A stretch of DNA of 64,000 bases, from positions 248,001 to 312,000 of the forward strand of contig JAWKNO010000001.1 of assembly GCA_041391665.1 (NCBI GenBank), written 5' to 3'. The notes beneath the pieces are model-generated. The model searched no databases. It was not told the origin of the DNA and saw only the letters and a program-made list of their open reading frames with translations. Each line of letters starts with the position of its first letter. Position 1 is the first letter of the stretch. The stretch is from Bacteroidia bacterium (lineage in GTDB: Bacteria; Bacteroidota; Bacteroidia; J057). The position numbers and the translations under genes were made by a program. Positions 8,738-17,464 of the stretch are shown here, piece after piece.

Positions 8738-10887
8738 GGATTTTTTAGTTGATGAATAAGATTGTATGTCACGGAATGCAGCAAATCAGGATTATCCTTC
8801 ATTTTAACCTTCTTGGGATAAAGTACCTGATAATCTCCGGATTCTACATCATACACCATCGTATAAATATTGGTTTCATAATCAGGGGTAAGCGCAATAT
8901 AAATGGAGTAGGGTAGAATGGGGGGGAAAAGTATTCCTGCGGCAAGTACCAGCCCTTTTCCTGTACGTGTATAAGCAAATGCCAAAACCCCTGTCCAGAT
9001 GAAATGCCGGGTACCGTATTTTTCTGCAAGGGTATGCACCTGGTTATGGTAAATACTTACCATCTGCAACTGGTCGTGAAGGACCTGTTCGTTTACCCAT
9101 TCGTTGAGCATCGTGATATCCCGAAATTCTACAATCGCCTCCTGGGTAAGTTGGCGTGTACTCAGCATTTCATAGGGCAGATCTGATTTTTCCGCATATT
9201 CCTTTAACAAAAGAATATAGGTCTGTTCTGCGGTCTCCGACTGTATAAATTTTATATTGCTTTCTCTGCGTTCATCTATGCGCTGATAAAAAGGATCTAC
9301 AAATACTACTTTCTCAAAAGGCATAGCAGTGGATTTTTTTCCCGGCGCTCTGTTTTTATTTCTGATCTGTATGTTTTTTTCGTCTTTGTGGAGTGCTTTA
9401 GTTCGGGTTCTTCCATCTACTCCTTCTCTGATATTTGCCTCAACTCGCTGAAAAAATACATGAGGGTTCGCCAGATCGAGAGATGCCAGCCGAATAAAAT
9501 AGACGCTGTCGGCTTCCTCCGGAGGAGTCAGTATAAAAAAATCTGTGCTGTCAATGTGATGTTTTCCCAATTCCCGCATCAAGTCATCAGCCATCAGTTG
9601 AAGTTCAATATCTTCAGAATTCTCCTGCAAGAGATTCCAGTTGTAGGTAATCGCGAGCATATTCATTTCTAGTGGTTTCAGCATTTCCACGAAATAGTGA
9701 AGCCGCTGGATGTCTCCCACTTCAAATTCAAAATCTTTGTGAACCTCAGGCAGGCGGCCTTCATTATTGTATTTGGAGAGCGCGTATAGAGATTGGGCGA
9801 TAATTTTTTTCAGGAAAAAACTGTTGGGCTGATCCTGGAGTAAAAAAACCGCATGGTAAATAGCGGATTCATAATTTTTATAATTCAGGAAAAGAAATAC
9901 AGACTCATAGCGGCAGATTTTCTGGATATTTAAAAATCTTTTTTCTCCCAGGAACCATAATTTTTTCCCATCATTATCCATACCAGCGACCTTCTCTAAA
10001 ACTACCTCTTTTCTTTTATCGGGAGAAGGGTGGTTCAAATTAGCCTCTCTTAAAACCGATATATTGTTTTCCGAGGCAGAAATCGAATCAAGGAAACAGA
10101 TCTTCGGAAAATGCAAATGTGCTGTTTCGAAGAATGCAGGGGTAAATACCTGACTGGCAAAAGGTAAATGCGCGTATTTTAACACTTCAAACGCCGTTTC
10201 TACAGCGGTGAGGTCATAGCCGGAGCGGAGGTAAAGATCCAGGCCCATGATATCCGCTTCCAGTTCTTTTTCCTTCGAATAATTACTTTTTGCGAGCATG
10301 ATATCTTCCAGGCTGTCGCGGCGAAAGGCACCTTTTGCCTCCTGTTCGATTGACTTGGCCTGAAGAAAAATATCCAGCGGATGTTTTTTGATATAGTGAC
10401 TGATTTCATGGCACAATACAAAGGCGAGCTGAGCTTCATTTTCAAGTTTTGCCAGCAAACCCATATTGATCAGAATCAATCCGTTGTTGGTTGCAAAGGC
10501 ATTGACAGAAGGCGATTTTACCACATAAAAGCGTAACTGAGCTCTCAGGTCAGGGTTGTCTTTTAAGAGGATATCCCCTACTTGCTTTACATAGTTACTG
10601 ACAGAGTCATTAAACAAAACCTTCCCGCTGAGGAGAAGCTGATTCATGTAATAAAAACTTTCCTGATAGAAAGCTCCTTTTGCCCTTCGCTCTTCTCTGC
10701 TTTCTGCTTCCAGTTGATCAAGCGCTTTTTGGTACTTCTCGGAAGGTGAAAGGAGAAAGTCCTGCGGGATTTCTCCCGAGGGAAACAACCGCTGGTAATG
10801 GTCAAAGTCCTGACCGGCAACTATTCCACCATGCAGGAAAAAAATCCACAGGCATGTCCACACGGAATATTTGCAAAAACTTATCAT
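8734..10887 (-). CDS. Secreted M48-family metalloprotease
   Basis: Zinc endopeptidase of 717 residues with a signal peptide (about residues 1-25). The HExxH zinc motif is in CHEISHYI near residue 160, and the third ligand is in LEADIMGLDLY near 205. The peptidase domain fills about residues 70-290. The remaining 400 residues form a helical, TPR-like part and then a C-terminal domain ending in ILFPPILPYSIYI and a beta-rich tail. Related M48 proteins such as BepA act in outer-membrane protein quality control in the periplasm, but the long tail here is not one I can name. It overlaps the upstream PrcB-like gene by 4 bp (ATGA) and the downstream SpeE-like gene by 4 bp. A run of seven G at 8920-8926 lies inside the coding region. 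Confidence 0.85.
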   Translation of the reverse strand: MISFCKYSVWTCLWIFFLHGGIVAGQDFDHYQRLFPSGEIPQDFLLSPSEKYQKALDQLEAESREERRAKGAFYQESFYYMNQLLLSGKVLFNDSVSNYVKQVGDILLKDNPDLRAQLRFYVVKSPSVNAFATNNGLILINMGLLAKLENEAQLAFVLCHEISHYIKKHPLDIFLQAKSIEQEAKGAFRRDSLEDIMLAKSNYSKEKELEADIMGLDLYLRSGYDLTAVETAFEVLKYAHLPFASQVFTPAFFETAHLHFPKICFLDSISASENNISVLREANLNHPSPDKRKEVVLEKVAGMDNDGKKLWFLGEKRFLNIQKICRYESVFLFLNYKNYESAIYHAVFLLQDQPNSFFLKKIIAQSLYALSKYNNEGRLPEVHKDFEFEVGDIQRLHYFVEMLKPLEMNMLAITYNWNLLQENSEDIELQLMADDLMRELGKHHIDSTDFFILTPPEEADSVYFIRLASLDLANPHVFFQRVEANIREGVDGRTRTKALHKDEKNIQIRNKNRAPGKKSTAMPFEKVVFVDPFYQRIDERRESNIKFIQSETAEQTYILLLKEYAEKSDLPYEMLSTRQLTQEAIVEFRDITMLNEWVNEQVLHDQLQMVSIYHNQVHTLAEKYGTRHFIWTGVLAFAYTRTGKGLVLAAGILFPPILPYSIYIALTPDYETNIYTMVYDVESGDYQVLYPKKVKMKDNPDLLHSVTYNLIHQLKNP

Positions 10888-11372
10888 TTACATGGCTTTG
10901 CCACAGTTTCCAATGAAAAGGAGGCTTCCTTTGATTTCCCCTTATTCACAGCTGCGATGAAATAGGGTTGTGTGAGTACATCCGTTACAAAACAGTCTGC
11001 GCCGGGTTTGGTATGTACAACCTTTACGTTGTACTTTCCATCCTCCTCCGTAACTTCCTGAATAATAGCAGTATGTCCGCCTGAGTTTTGTGTGCCGATA
11101 AAACAGGCGATAATTTGTTTTTCATCAAAGTTGATCTCAGGAAGTGGGGGTACAGGGGTGCGATTGGAAGTGACCTTTTTCCAAAGGGCTTCCCATTCCG
11201 CCTCTGTCGAAATCAGTTCGTTTGAAGCGGTTTCTACTCCGCAAAAACTACCTTCCGCAATTTTTTCTATTTCCATGGTCACTCCTTCAGTTTTTGAAGT
11301 AGATTTTTGACTTTTACAAGCCAGAAAGGAAAGGAAGATCAAACAGATGAAAACGTGTCTGAGCTGGATCAT
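10884..11372 (-). CDS. PrcB-like (protease complex subunit) lipoprotein
   Basis: Small lipoprotein of 162 residues. The signal peptide ends in the lipobox LSFLAC, which predicts lipidation at about Cys19. The mature part resembles the PrcB C-terminal domain: a strand FDEKQIIACFIGTQNSGGH near the middle, then ITEEDG-like hairpins and a VVHTKPGADC loop. PrcB was described as a component of the dentilisin protease complex of Treponema. Here the gene overlaps an M48 protease gene by 4 bp, so a partnership at the membrane is a reasonable inference. It is the second gene of the operon, 13 bp after the DUF4286 gene. Confidence 0.72.
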   Translation of the reverse strand: MIQLRHVFICLIFLSFLACKSQKSTSKTEGVTMEIEKIAEGSFCGVETASNELISTEAEWEALWKKVTSNRTPVPPLPEINFDEKQIIACFIGTQNSGGHTAIIQEVTEEDGKYNVKVVHTKPGADCFVTDVLTQPYFIAAVNKGKSKEASFSLETVAKPCK

Positions 11373-11385
11373 AAGTAGTGGTTAA

Positions 11386-11691
11386 TTAAAATCTTCGGAG
11401 TAAAGTTCTGAATGCGACAAATTTATCACTAAACCTGCTTGTATGCAGTTCCTGCATTACTTTCGCTTCATTTTGCATATAAGTTTCATAGTCTTCCATA
11501 CTTTCGCATCCATATTGGATATTAAAAGTATAGGTGCCTTCCTGAGGTTCAGGGTCTATAAGCTCCTGAATATGGTTTTCAAGAAAATACCCTGTGGACA
11601 TTACTGCGGGGATATGGTGCTGCTGCATCCAGTCAAGCCATTCTGCCCGGATATCTGCCTCAATTGAAATGGTAACGCTGTATATAATCAT
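11386..11691 (-). CDS. DUF4286 family protein
   Basis: Cytosolic protein of 101 residues, starting MIIYSVTISIEADI. It contains WLDWMQQHHIP, then a pattern of strands (YTFNIQYGCESMEDYETY) and the ending FVAFRTLLRRF, which is characteristic of DUF4286, a Bacteroidota family with a ferredoxin-like alpha-beta fold and unknown function. An upstream in-frame ATG at 11727 would add 12 residues (MSFSENNVCFRL) that other family members appear to lack, so the ATG at 11691 was chosen. It is probably the first gene of the operon with the PrcB-like, M48 and SpeE-like genes. Confidence 0.82.
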   Translation of the reverse strand: MIIYSVTISIEADIRAEWLDWMQQHHIPAVMSTGYFLENHIQELIDPEPQEGTYTFNIQYGCESMEDYETYMQNEAKVMQELHTSRFSDKFVAFRTLLRRF

Positions 11692-11808
11692 AAGTCTGAA
11701 ACAAACATTATTTTCTGAAAATGACAATACTTTTGACGATAACTACTGAGGGATGTAACTTTCAACAGAAATAACACAAGCCCTCTGGTTTGTGATCACT
11801 TAAAATTA

Positions 11809-12258
11809 ATGATTCTGCGCGCAATGAATCTGGTTTTTCCTCTATATAATCTGAAAACTGAAATCCGGGAGGGGCAGGAGTTTGTATGGGATATCATCCG
11901 GAAAAAATGGATTGTACTTCAGAAGGAGGAATATATCCGGCAATTGCTGGTGCATTATATGATTGAAGTAAAAGGCATTTCCCGGGTTTTGATCAGCCTC
12001 GAAAAGGAAATCCAATACAACGAACTGCGCAAACGGTTTGATGTAGTGGTTTTTGACAAAGAAGGGAAGCCGTTGATTCTCTGCGAAGTAAAGGCGCCGG
12101 AGGTTCCTTTGACTCAGGATACGCTTCACCAGATCGCGAGATATAATGTGGTCATTCAGGCGCCTCATTTACTTATTACAAATGGCCTCAATCTGCTGTT
12201 TTTTTCTCAGGCAGAAGATGGGAAATATGTACAGAATAAAGACTGGCTGTCAGTATGA
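11809..12258 (+). CDS. Type I restriction HsdR N-terminal-like small nuclease-fold protein
   Basis: Protein of 149 residues (or 144 from the ATG at 11824) resembling the stand-alone HSDR_N_2 family common in Bacteroidota. A PD-(D/E)xK core is visible: RFDVVVFDKEGKPLILCEVKAP contains the Asp and the ExK pair, after the helices EEYIRQLLVHYMI. There is no helicase domain and no HsdM or HsdS nearby, so it is not a working restriction subunit on its own and its role is unknown. It converges with the SbcC-like gene, with only 7 bp between them. Confidence 0.8.
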   Translation: MILRAMNLVFPLYNLKTEIREGQEFVWDIIRKKWIVLQKEEYIRQLLVHYMIEVKGISRVLISLEKEIQYNELRKRFDVVVFDKEGKPLILCEVKAPEVPLTQDTLHQIARYNVVIQAPHLLITNGLNLLFFSQAEDGKYVQNKDWLSV

Positions 12259-12265
12259 TCGGTGG

Positions 12266-15200
12266 TTATTCCCAGCTTCCTCTGATCGCACTGCCCGTTT
12301 CGGGGTTATTCGTGATTTGCAGATAAGCGCCGATTTCCTGCTGAAGTTCTTCTACATGGGAGATTACTCCTACAATCCGGTTTTCTTTTCGAAGCGACTT
12401 CAGGGTTTCAAAAATAATTTGGAGTGAATGTTTGTCCTGCGAACCAAATCCTTCATCCAGAAAGAAGAAGTTCTGTTTTGACTTTGCCTGCTGTTGTACG
12501 TGATCGGCCAGCGACAAAGCCAGCGACAACGCCGCCTGAAAAGTTTGCCCACCGGAAAGGGTTTTGACAGATCGCACCTGTCCGTTGTTGAGAAAATCGC
12601 GCACCTGAAATGCATTGTTGTCGGTTGCTTCCAGACTCAGTGAGCCGCGGGTGAGTTTCATGAATCTGTCATTGGCAGCCTGGCACAGATTGTAGAGAAA
12701 AATCGTGGAAACATATTTTACAAATCCGCTGGCAGAGAACATATTTTTCAGCGTGCGGATGTCTTCTGCTCTTAGTGTTTTTTCCTCCAGCTTTTTTTGG
12801 AAATTGTTTTTTTCCTCCAGTGAATGTCGCAGCCGCTCCATCTCTTTTTTTAATCCGCCGGTAGTAAGTGTGAGGTCATTGATCTCCTGCCTGAGAGCGG
12901 ATAGGGTTTGCTGAAGCTGATAGAAGCTTTCCTGGTCAAAAGTTTTTCCGGTTACCTGCGATTCCAGTTCTGCAAGTGCAGTATTAGCGGTATGAAGCTG
13001 TTGTTTGAAGAGACTGATTGCCGACTTTTCCGCATCAATATTAAAATTGAGGCTGAGGATTTCTTCCACAATTTTCAATGAAGTATAGGCAGAGGCAGCG
13101 AGTTTTTCACTGATTTGTTGGTTGGTTTTGACAATTTTTTCCGTGAGGTCTTTTTCCTGTTTTTCGAGTTCAGATATTTCGCCTTTCAGCATAGCAAGGT
13201 TTGACCGCAGGCGTTGGATACGCTGGTCAGAGGTCTGATACAGATCTTCAATTTTGGAAAAACGCTCTTTTTGTTCCAGCGCAAGCTGCTCCAGGCGAGG
13301 GTTTTCTATCGATTTGTGCTGATCGTAGTTGATATGCTGGAAGCTGCGATATTCAGCCTGGAAATTGACTTCTTCAGCATGTCGTTGTTCTTTGATCTGG
13401 TCGAGGGTACGGGTGTATTTTTCCAGATTTAGTTCTTCTTTTGTGATACTGGTTTCCAGGGCTTCGCGTTCCTGATTAAACTGATCTGTTTTCGCATCTA
13501 TCCGGGATATCTCAGCGATTTTTTCCTGAATGAGATCAGGTGTGGCTTTAGCATAATCTGCCCAGACAAAAGCTGCTGTGTGTTTATCGGCGAGTGCCTG
13601 GTTTTGGCTTAATTGGGTGGTCAGCGTTACTACAGTTTTTCGCTGGCGCAGGAGTTGCTCTTCTACGTTTTCGAGTCTGATCATAGCCTTGTCCAGCGCC
13701 TGGATTTCCTTGTCGTTATCTGATATTTCCTGCCGGATATTGTTGAGTTCAAAATCCACATTTCCCGAATCCACAATATCCGGGTGGTGTACAGAGCCGC
13801 AGAGCGGACAAGGTTTACCTGTTTCCAGCTTTAGGGCAAAGTTTTTGAGCTGGTGTCTGGCGAGGATTCCTTCGCGGGCGGTTTCTTTGGCCTGGAGTTC
13901 TTTCCTGAGACGGGCATGGTCCTTTCTCAGAATATCAATGATTTGCGCAGTTTCCAGTACATACTGACTGGTATTGAGCGATGTGGTTTTTAACACATCT
14001 GTTTTTGCCTGTTGTATCTGATCGAAAACAGATTGTGCTTCCGCAAGCATTGTTTCTTGTTTTTTGATGTCTTCATGAATCGTTTTCTGTTTTTGAAACC
14101 AGTCGCTGATCTGTAGCAGGAGATTGAGATCCGGTCGCGAATCGCGATTTTCTCGCAATTGTACATTGATTGCGGCAAGATCGTCTTTCATATTCCTGAT
14201 TGAGGATTTGAGTTGATCGCAGACGGCGGCTCCTTTATTCATGCGTTCGTCAAAGGCAGAGATGTTTATTTCTCTGGTTTTGAGTCTGATGACAAGTTCC
14301 AGTTCAGTGGCTTTTTTTAGAAAAGTCTCCCTTTGGTGGTATTCATTGCTGATTTCTTTAAAAGTATCTTCTGCAATTTTCAGGTCGCGTTTTGACTGTG
14401 TTTCGGCTTCTCTTTTTGCCTGAATATTTCGGGTATTTGCGTCGAGATTTTCCCCCGTTTCTTTTTTGCGATCGAGCAGGGGTTTAAAGTCAATCAGGCA
14501 GGATTCGTATTCCTTGAGGTTTTGTTCTCTTTCGTAAAAACCGACTGATTTTTCGTGCAGATCTTGCACGACTTTTCGCTGACTGCCTATTTTTTCAAAA
14601 AGGAGTTTAAGCGATTCCAGCCTTGTGATTTCTTTTTCCTGCTGCCGGGCAGTGGTTTCTTTTTCGAGGAGTTGTTGTTCGAGGCGTTGGATTTCCGTTT
14701 CGACATGAAGCAGTGCTTCTGGCGTGACATCTTCCATTCTCAAAATCAGGGTTTCCAGCCTTGTGATTTCTGTTTGGTTTTTCTTTTCAAGTGAAACAGC
14801 TTTATTGTACAGCTCATATTTTTCGAGTTTAAAAATCTCGCGCAGCATCCGTGTGCGGTCTGTCTCTGAGAGCTGAAGGAAATCCTGAAATTTCCCCTGG
14901 GGAATGATAATGGTGCGTTTGAAATTGTCGTAGCTGAGACCGATGATTTCCTCTGCTGTTTCGGCTTCTATGGGCAGCCAGTCATTGTTTTTCCAGGCAA
15001 ATGCGCTTCGGGTAAGGGTTCCGACCTGGTCAAACTGGCGGGAATTTCTTTTTCCGTTTACGACAAATCTGAATTTCTCTTCTTCCGCTGCAAATTCGAA
15101 GTCAATAAACATTCGGTCTGACTTCAGGTTCATCATATTATATCCCCGGTTGTCCCGTTTGTTTAGTCGCTCTGATTCACCATAGAGGGCGTATGAAATA

Positions 15201-15340
15201 GCTTCGAGAATGGTAGATTTTCCACTGCCGGTGGCGCCAAAAATGCCAAAAAGCTGAGACTGGGTCAGCTTTTGGAAATCAATATCTTCTTTATTCTGGT
15301 AGGAATAAATGCCTTGTATAGAAAGTCGAAGAGGAATCAT
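12266..15340 (-). CDS. sbcC: SbcC-like SMC-family exonuclease subunit
   Basis: ATPase of the Rad50/SbcC family, 1024 residues. The Walker A motif GATGSGKST is near residue 35. Long coiled coils flank a zinc hook, CPLCG near residue 510. The ABC signature LSGGQ is near 927 and Walker B FFFLDEGFGSQD near 963. The complex with SbcD nuclease opens hairpins and processes DNA ends at replication forks. The sbcD partner usually lies next to sbcC, but no SbcD-like phosphoesterase is found on either side here. The gene just upstream is a DUF2071 protein 58 bp away. Full length and all ATPase motifs are present. Confidence 0.92.
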   Translation of the reverse strand: MIPLRLSIQGIYSYQNKEDIDFQKLTQSQLFGIFGATGSGKSTILEAISYALYGESERLNKRDNRGYNMMNLKSDRMFIDFEFAAEEEKFRFVVNGKRNSRQFDQVGTLTRSAFAWKNNDWLPIEAETAEEIIGLSYDNFKRTIIIPQGKFQDFLQLSETDRTRMLREIFKLEKYELYNKAVSLEKKNQTEITRLETLILRMEDVTPEALLHVETEIQRLEQQLLEKETTARQQEKEITRLESLKLLFEKIGSQRKVVQDLHEKSVGFYEREQNLKEYESCLIDFKPLLDRKKETGENLDANTRNIQAKREAETQSKRDLKIAEDTFKEISNEYHQRETFLKKATELELVIRLKTREINISAFDERMNKGAAVCDQLKSSIRNMKDDLAAINVQLRENRDSRPDLNLLLQISDWFQKQKTIHEDIKKQETMLAEAQSVFDQIQQAKTDVLKTTSLNTSQYVLETAQIIDILRKDHARLRKELQAKETAREGILARHQLKNFALKLETGKPCPLCGSVHHPDIVDSGNVDFELNNIRQEISDNDKEIQALDKAMIRLENVEEQLLRQRKTVVTLTTQLSQNQALADKHTAAFVWADYAKATPDLIQEKIAEISRIDAKTDQFNQEREALETSITKEELNLEKYTRTLDQIKEQRHAEEVNFQAEYRSFQHINYDQHKSIENPRLEQLALEQKERFSKIEDLYQTSDQRIQRLRSNLAMLKGEISELEKQEKDLTEKIVKTNQQISEKLAASAYTSLKIVEEILSLNFNIDAEKSAISLFKQQLHTANTALAELESQVTGKTFDQESFYQLQQTLSALRQEINDLTLTTGGLKKEMERLRHSLEEKNNFQKKLEEKTLRAEDIRTLKNMFSASGFVKYVSTIFLYNLCQAANDRFMKLTRGSLSLEATDNNAFQVRDFLNNGQVRSVKTLSGGQTFQAALSLALSLADHVQQQAKSKQNFFFLDEGFGSQDKHSLQIIFETLKSLRKENRIVGVISHVEELQQEIGAYLQITNNPETGSAIRGSWE

Positions 15341-15398
15341 GGAGTGGATTTTTATGACTACAAGTTAAAAAATCCACGGGAAGTCTTCACAAAAAAGT

Positions 15399-16199
15399 CT
15401 AGTGCCCGCTTCTTAATGTACCTTCTCTGTCGTCGGTAAACGGGCGGGTAATGGCAGGTGCCAGAAATCTTGCGGGTTTGGGGGCCAATAACTCCGGAAG
15501 CGCTGTCCATTCGCTGCGAATATTCTTCATCAGCAATGCATGATCAAAGAAAACAGAGCCTTTGGGAAATGTTTCCTCATTCTCAAAAAAATCAGACCGC
15601 ATCTGGCAGATATGTAAAGGCTGGACTTTTTGCCGGTTTGCACGAAATGCGATCCCGTCATATATCATATTTTTAAAACGGGGAGCATATTCCAGGCTGT
15701 TTTGAGCAAAAAGGTCTGCAGCCGAGTGGAGGTCAGAAAAAACAGACCCATGTGAAAAGGCGGTAGTCTCTTTGGCCAGGAAGGAAAGCCGGGTTTGGTC
15801 TCTGTTGGTGAGATGTAATTCATAATAGCCATTGGCTTCCCGGGTTTTGAAACGGCCAAGTTTGTGCATTCCGGGAAAAATTTTTCCACCGGCAGAATGT
15901 ATGATCAGAGAGGATGTATCCCTTCTTGGGATATATAAACCTTCCTTCCGGATACCCGCTTCCTCCCAGGTTACAGCTATCCGGTGAGAGACATTTTCAG
16001 CAGAGATTCCAGGTAAAAAAGGGAGACCCTTAATTTTTAAGTGATTGATATGAAAAAAACATATTCCGGCGATCCCGTAGTTTCCAAATAATTTAGGCTC
16101 GAAGGGTGAGGGCAACAGTTTTTTCAAAACTGCTGGTTCAACCCGATAGTTGATCAGGATTCTTTTTTCAATCAATCCGGTGAGGGCGGGGATTTTCAT
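15399..16199 (-). CDS. DUF2071 family protein
   Basis: Cytosolic protein of 266 residues matching the DUF2071 pattern. It begins with an LINYRVEPAVLKKLLP-type segment, continues with GICFFHINHLKIKGLP, and carries YIPRRDTSS in the middle. The family has an acetoacetate decarboxylase-like fold but no established activity. It lies between the SbcC-like gene (58 bp downstream) and a small membrane protein gene (59 bp upstream), all leftward; a shared transcript is possible but not shown. Confidence 0.8.
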   Translation of the reverse strand: MKIPALTGLIEKRILINYRVEPAVLKKLLPSPFEPKLFGNYGIAGICFFHINHLKIKGLPFLPGISAENVSHRIAVTWEEAGIRKEGLYIPRRDTSSLIIHSAGGKIFPGMHKLGRFKTREANGYYELHLTNRDQTRLSFLAKETTAFSHGSVFSDLHSAADLFAQNSLEYAPRFKNMIYDGIAFRANRQKVQPLHICQMRSDFFENEETFPKGSVFFDHALLMKNIRSEWTALPELLAPKPARFLAPAITRPFTDDREGTLRSGH

Positions 16200-16258
16200 G
16201 AGTCAGAACAAATGGTTGTTTAAGATCACTTACCTCTATTAACGGAAAGTGTGCCATT

Positions 16259-16708
16259 TCAGATGTATTCTGTATTGAGATTTTCAAAAAGTTTTTCAGT
16301 ATCGTTTTCTGTTTCAGCTACTTTCTCCAAAAACACTTCGTCTTCTCTTTCATTGAGATCGCGATATGCGATGAGACTGACGCCAATCGCAAAAGCCTGA
16401 AATAACATGACTGGCCATGCGCGCATTTCTGTCGAAATACCAAAACCTATCATCAGCGCCAGATTATACATGACAGTTCCAACCCATACTACCTGTGCAT
16501 TATTTCTTGAAATTTTATCCGCCCAGATTCTGAAATAATAATATAGCAGGAAAAGCCCCGGTGCGCCGATTACCCAACCTATCGGATAAATAAGCGCAGG
16601 GATAGCAAGCGGGAGATTTATTAACGCAAAGATCATTGCGATCAATCTTGTGGAGGGAGTCAATTCTTCAGTAGCAAATTTCTGCCGAATTTTTCTTGCG
16701 GTAATCAT
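16259..16708 (-). CDS. Small four-helix membrane protein, likely target of the GbsR-type regulator
   Basis: 149 residues with about four hydrophobic segments (roughly residues 22-42, 45-65, 78-95 and 100-118) and an acidic C-terminal tail (EREDEVFLEKVAETENDTE). I do not recognise a family. It lies directly downstream of the GbsR/MarR-type regulator gene. The intervening 103 bp hold a perfect palindrome, ACTTTCA-N8-TGAAAGT (16776-16797), also found in near-identical form in the regulator's own promoter. This suggests that the regulator controls this gene. Confidence 0.65.
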   Translation of the reverse strand: MITARKIRQKFATEELTPSTRLIAMIFALINLPLAIPALIYPIGWVIGAPGLFLLYYYFRIWADKISRNNAQVVWVGTVMYNLALMIGFGISTEMRAWPVMLFQAFAIGVSLIAYRDLNEREDEVFLEKVAETENDTEKLFENLNTEYI

Positions 16709-16775
16709 TGCAGTAGAATTAATGGTTGTTGAAAGGTTGTACTTCGTTTACGAATAAATCCAGGCAGCGTTCAGT

Positions 16776-16797
16776 ACTTTCAATAAAAAATGAAAGT
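16776..16797. promoter_or_regulatory. Operator-like palindrome ACTTTCA-N8-TGAAAGT upstream of the membrane protein gene
   Basis: Perfect 7-bp inverted repeat with an AT-only 8-bp spacer, 68-89 bp upstream of the start at 16708 and just after the end of the regulator gene. The same arms and spacing recur at 17358-17379. Two matching palindromes flanking a GbsR/MarR-type regulator gene are the expected layout for its own binding sites. Confidence 0.6.
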
Positions 16798-16811
16798 TTG
16801 TTGAAAAAAAA

Positions 16812-17333
16812 TTATTTCTTCACCTGCCGCTGGAACATTTTCAACAAAGCACCAAAAAACCAACCCCGGTCTGCTTTGATAGCAATTTCAAGAAACTTAT
16901 CTGCCTGCCCTACGATATTGTGGAGATTTTCGACGGATTCGATAAATGCCTTAACGTTTTGGTCATCTTTATCGCCCTGCACCTCTTTTACCTCTTCCAG
17001 TACTTTCATGACGGGCTTGAGTTCCCGTTTTCTCCTTTCAATGATCACCTGTTGTGCAACCTGCCATATATCTTTTTCGGCAAAGAAATACTCGCGCCTT
17101 TCCCCGGAGCGATGCTCTTTGCTTACCAGGCCCCAGTCGATCAGCGCCCGGAGGTTCATATTGGCATTTCCTCTGGATATATTGAGTGTCTCCATGATTT
17201 CTTCTGCCGAAAGGGATTCCGGTGAAATCAGTAAAAGCGCATGTACCTGGGCCATCGTGCGATTGATACCCCAGTTGGAACCCAATGCGCCCCATGCCTG
17301 AATAAATTTCTCCTTTGCTTCATCAAGTTGCAT
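16812..17333 (-). CDS. GbsR/MarR-type transcriptional regulator
   Basis: DNA-binding regulator of 173 residues. It begins with AKEKFIQAWGALGSNWG, typical of the GbsR-like family. A winged helix-turn-helix at about residues 25-95 follows (LSAEEIMETLNISRGNANMN is the recognition region), and then a helical dimerisation tail. GbsR in Bacillus senses choline, but homologues in Bacteroidota often have unknown ligands. A near-palindrome (17358-17379) sits in its promoter and a perfect copy (16776-16797) lies before the next gene, so autoregulation plus control of the downstream membrane protein is likely. A promoter-like TATCTTTG ends only 4 bp before the ATG, so the mRNA may be nearly leaderless. 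Confidence 0.85.
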   Translation of the reverse strand: MQLDEAKEKFIQAWGALGSNWGINRTMAQVHALLLISPESLSAEEIMETLNISRGNANMNLRALIDWGLVSKEHRSGERREYFFAEKDIWQVAQQVIIERRKRELKPVMKVLEEVKEVQGDKDDQNVKAFIESVENLHNIVGQADKFLEIAIKADRGWFFGALLKMFQRQVKK

Positions 17334-17337
17334 AGTA

Positions 17338-17379
17338 CAAAGATAAGAATCTAAAGGTATTTCAAAAATGACTGAAAGT
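17338..17379 (-). promoter_or_regulatory. Promoter and operator of the GbsR-type gene
   Basis: Read on the minus strand, TATCTTTG (17338-17345) matches the Bacteroidota -7 element TAnnTTTG, with a TTTG 17 bp further upstream serving as the -33 element. The palindrome ACTTTCA-N8-TGAAATA (17358-17379) overlaps that TTTG, so a bound dimer would block RNA polymerase. Its arms match the perfect palindrome at 16776-16797 in 12 of 14 positions. Confidence 0.55.
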
Positions 17380-17420
17380 TTTATAAAAAAATGAGGAAGA
17401 CCAAAACAAACCTTTATGTT

Positions 17421-17457
17421 TAAATTTGGGTTAGCTAATTCATTGAACTTAATGAAT
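17421..17457 (+). promoter_or_regulatory. Putative promoter and inverted repeat upstream of the M28 peptidase
   Basis: TAAATTTG at 17421-17428 matches the -7 consensus TAnnTTTG; no clear -33 TTTG is present. Downstream, in the predicted leader, ATTCATT-GAACTT-AATGAAT (17438-17457) is a perfect 7-bp inverted repeat ending 7 bp before the start codon. It could be an operator or an RNA hairpin near the ribosome-binding region. Confidence 0.4.
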
Positions 17458-17464
17458 CTTTATC

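Noticed and set aside
8920..8926. Run of seven G in the M48 peptidase gene as a phase-variation tract (a similar run at 30655-30661)
   Set aside because: Seven bases is short for slippage, both frames are intact, and the encoded residues fit their proteins.
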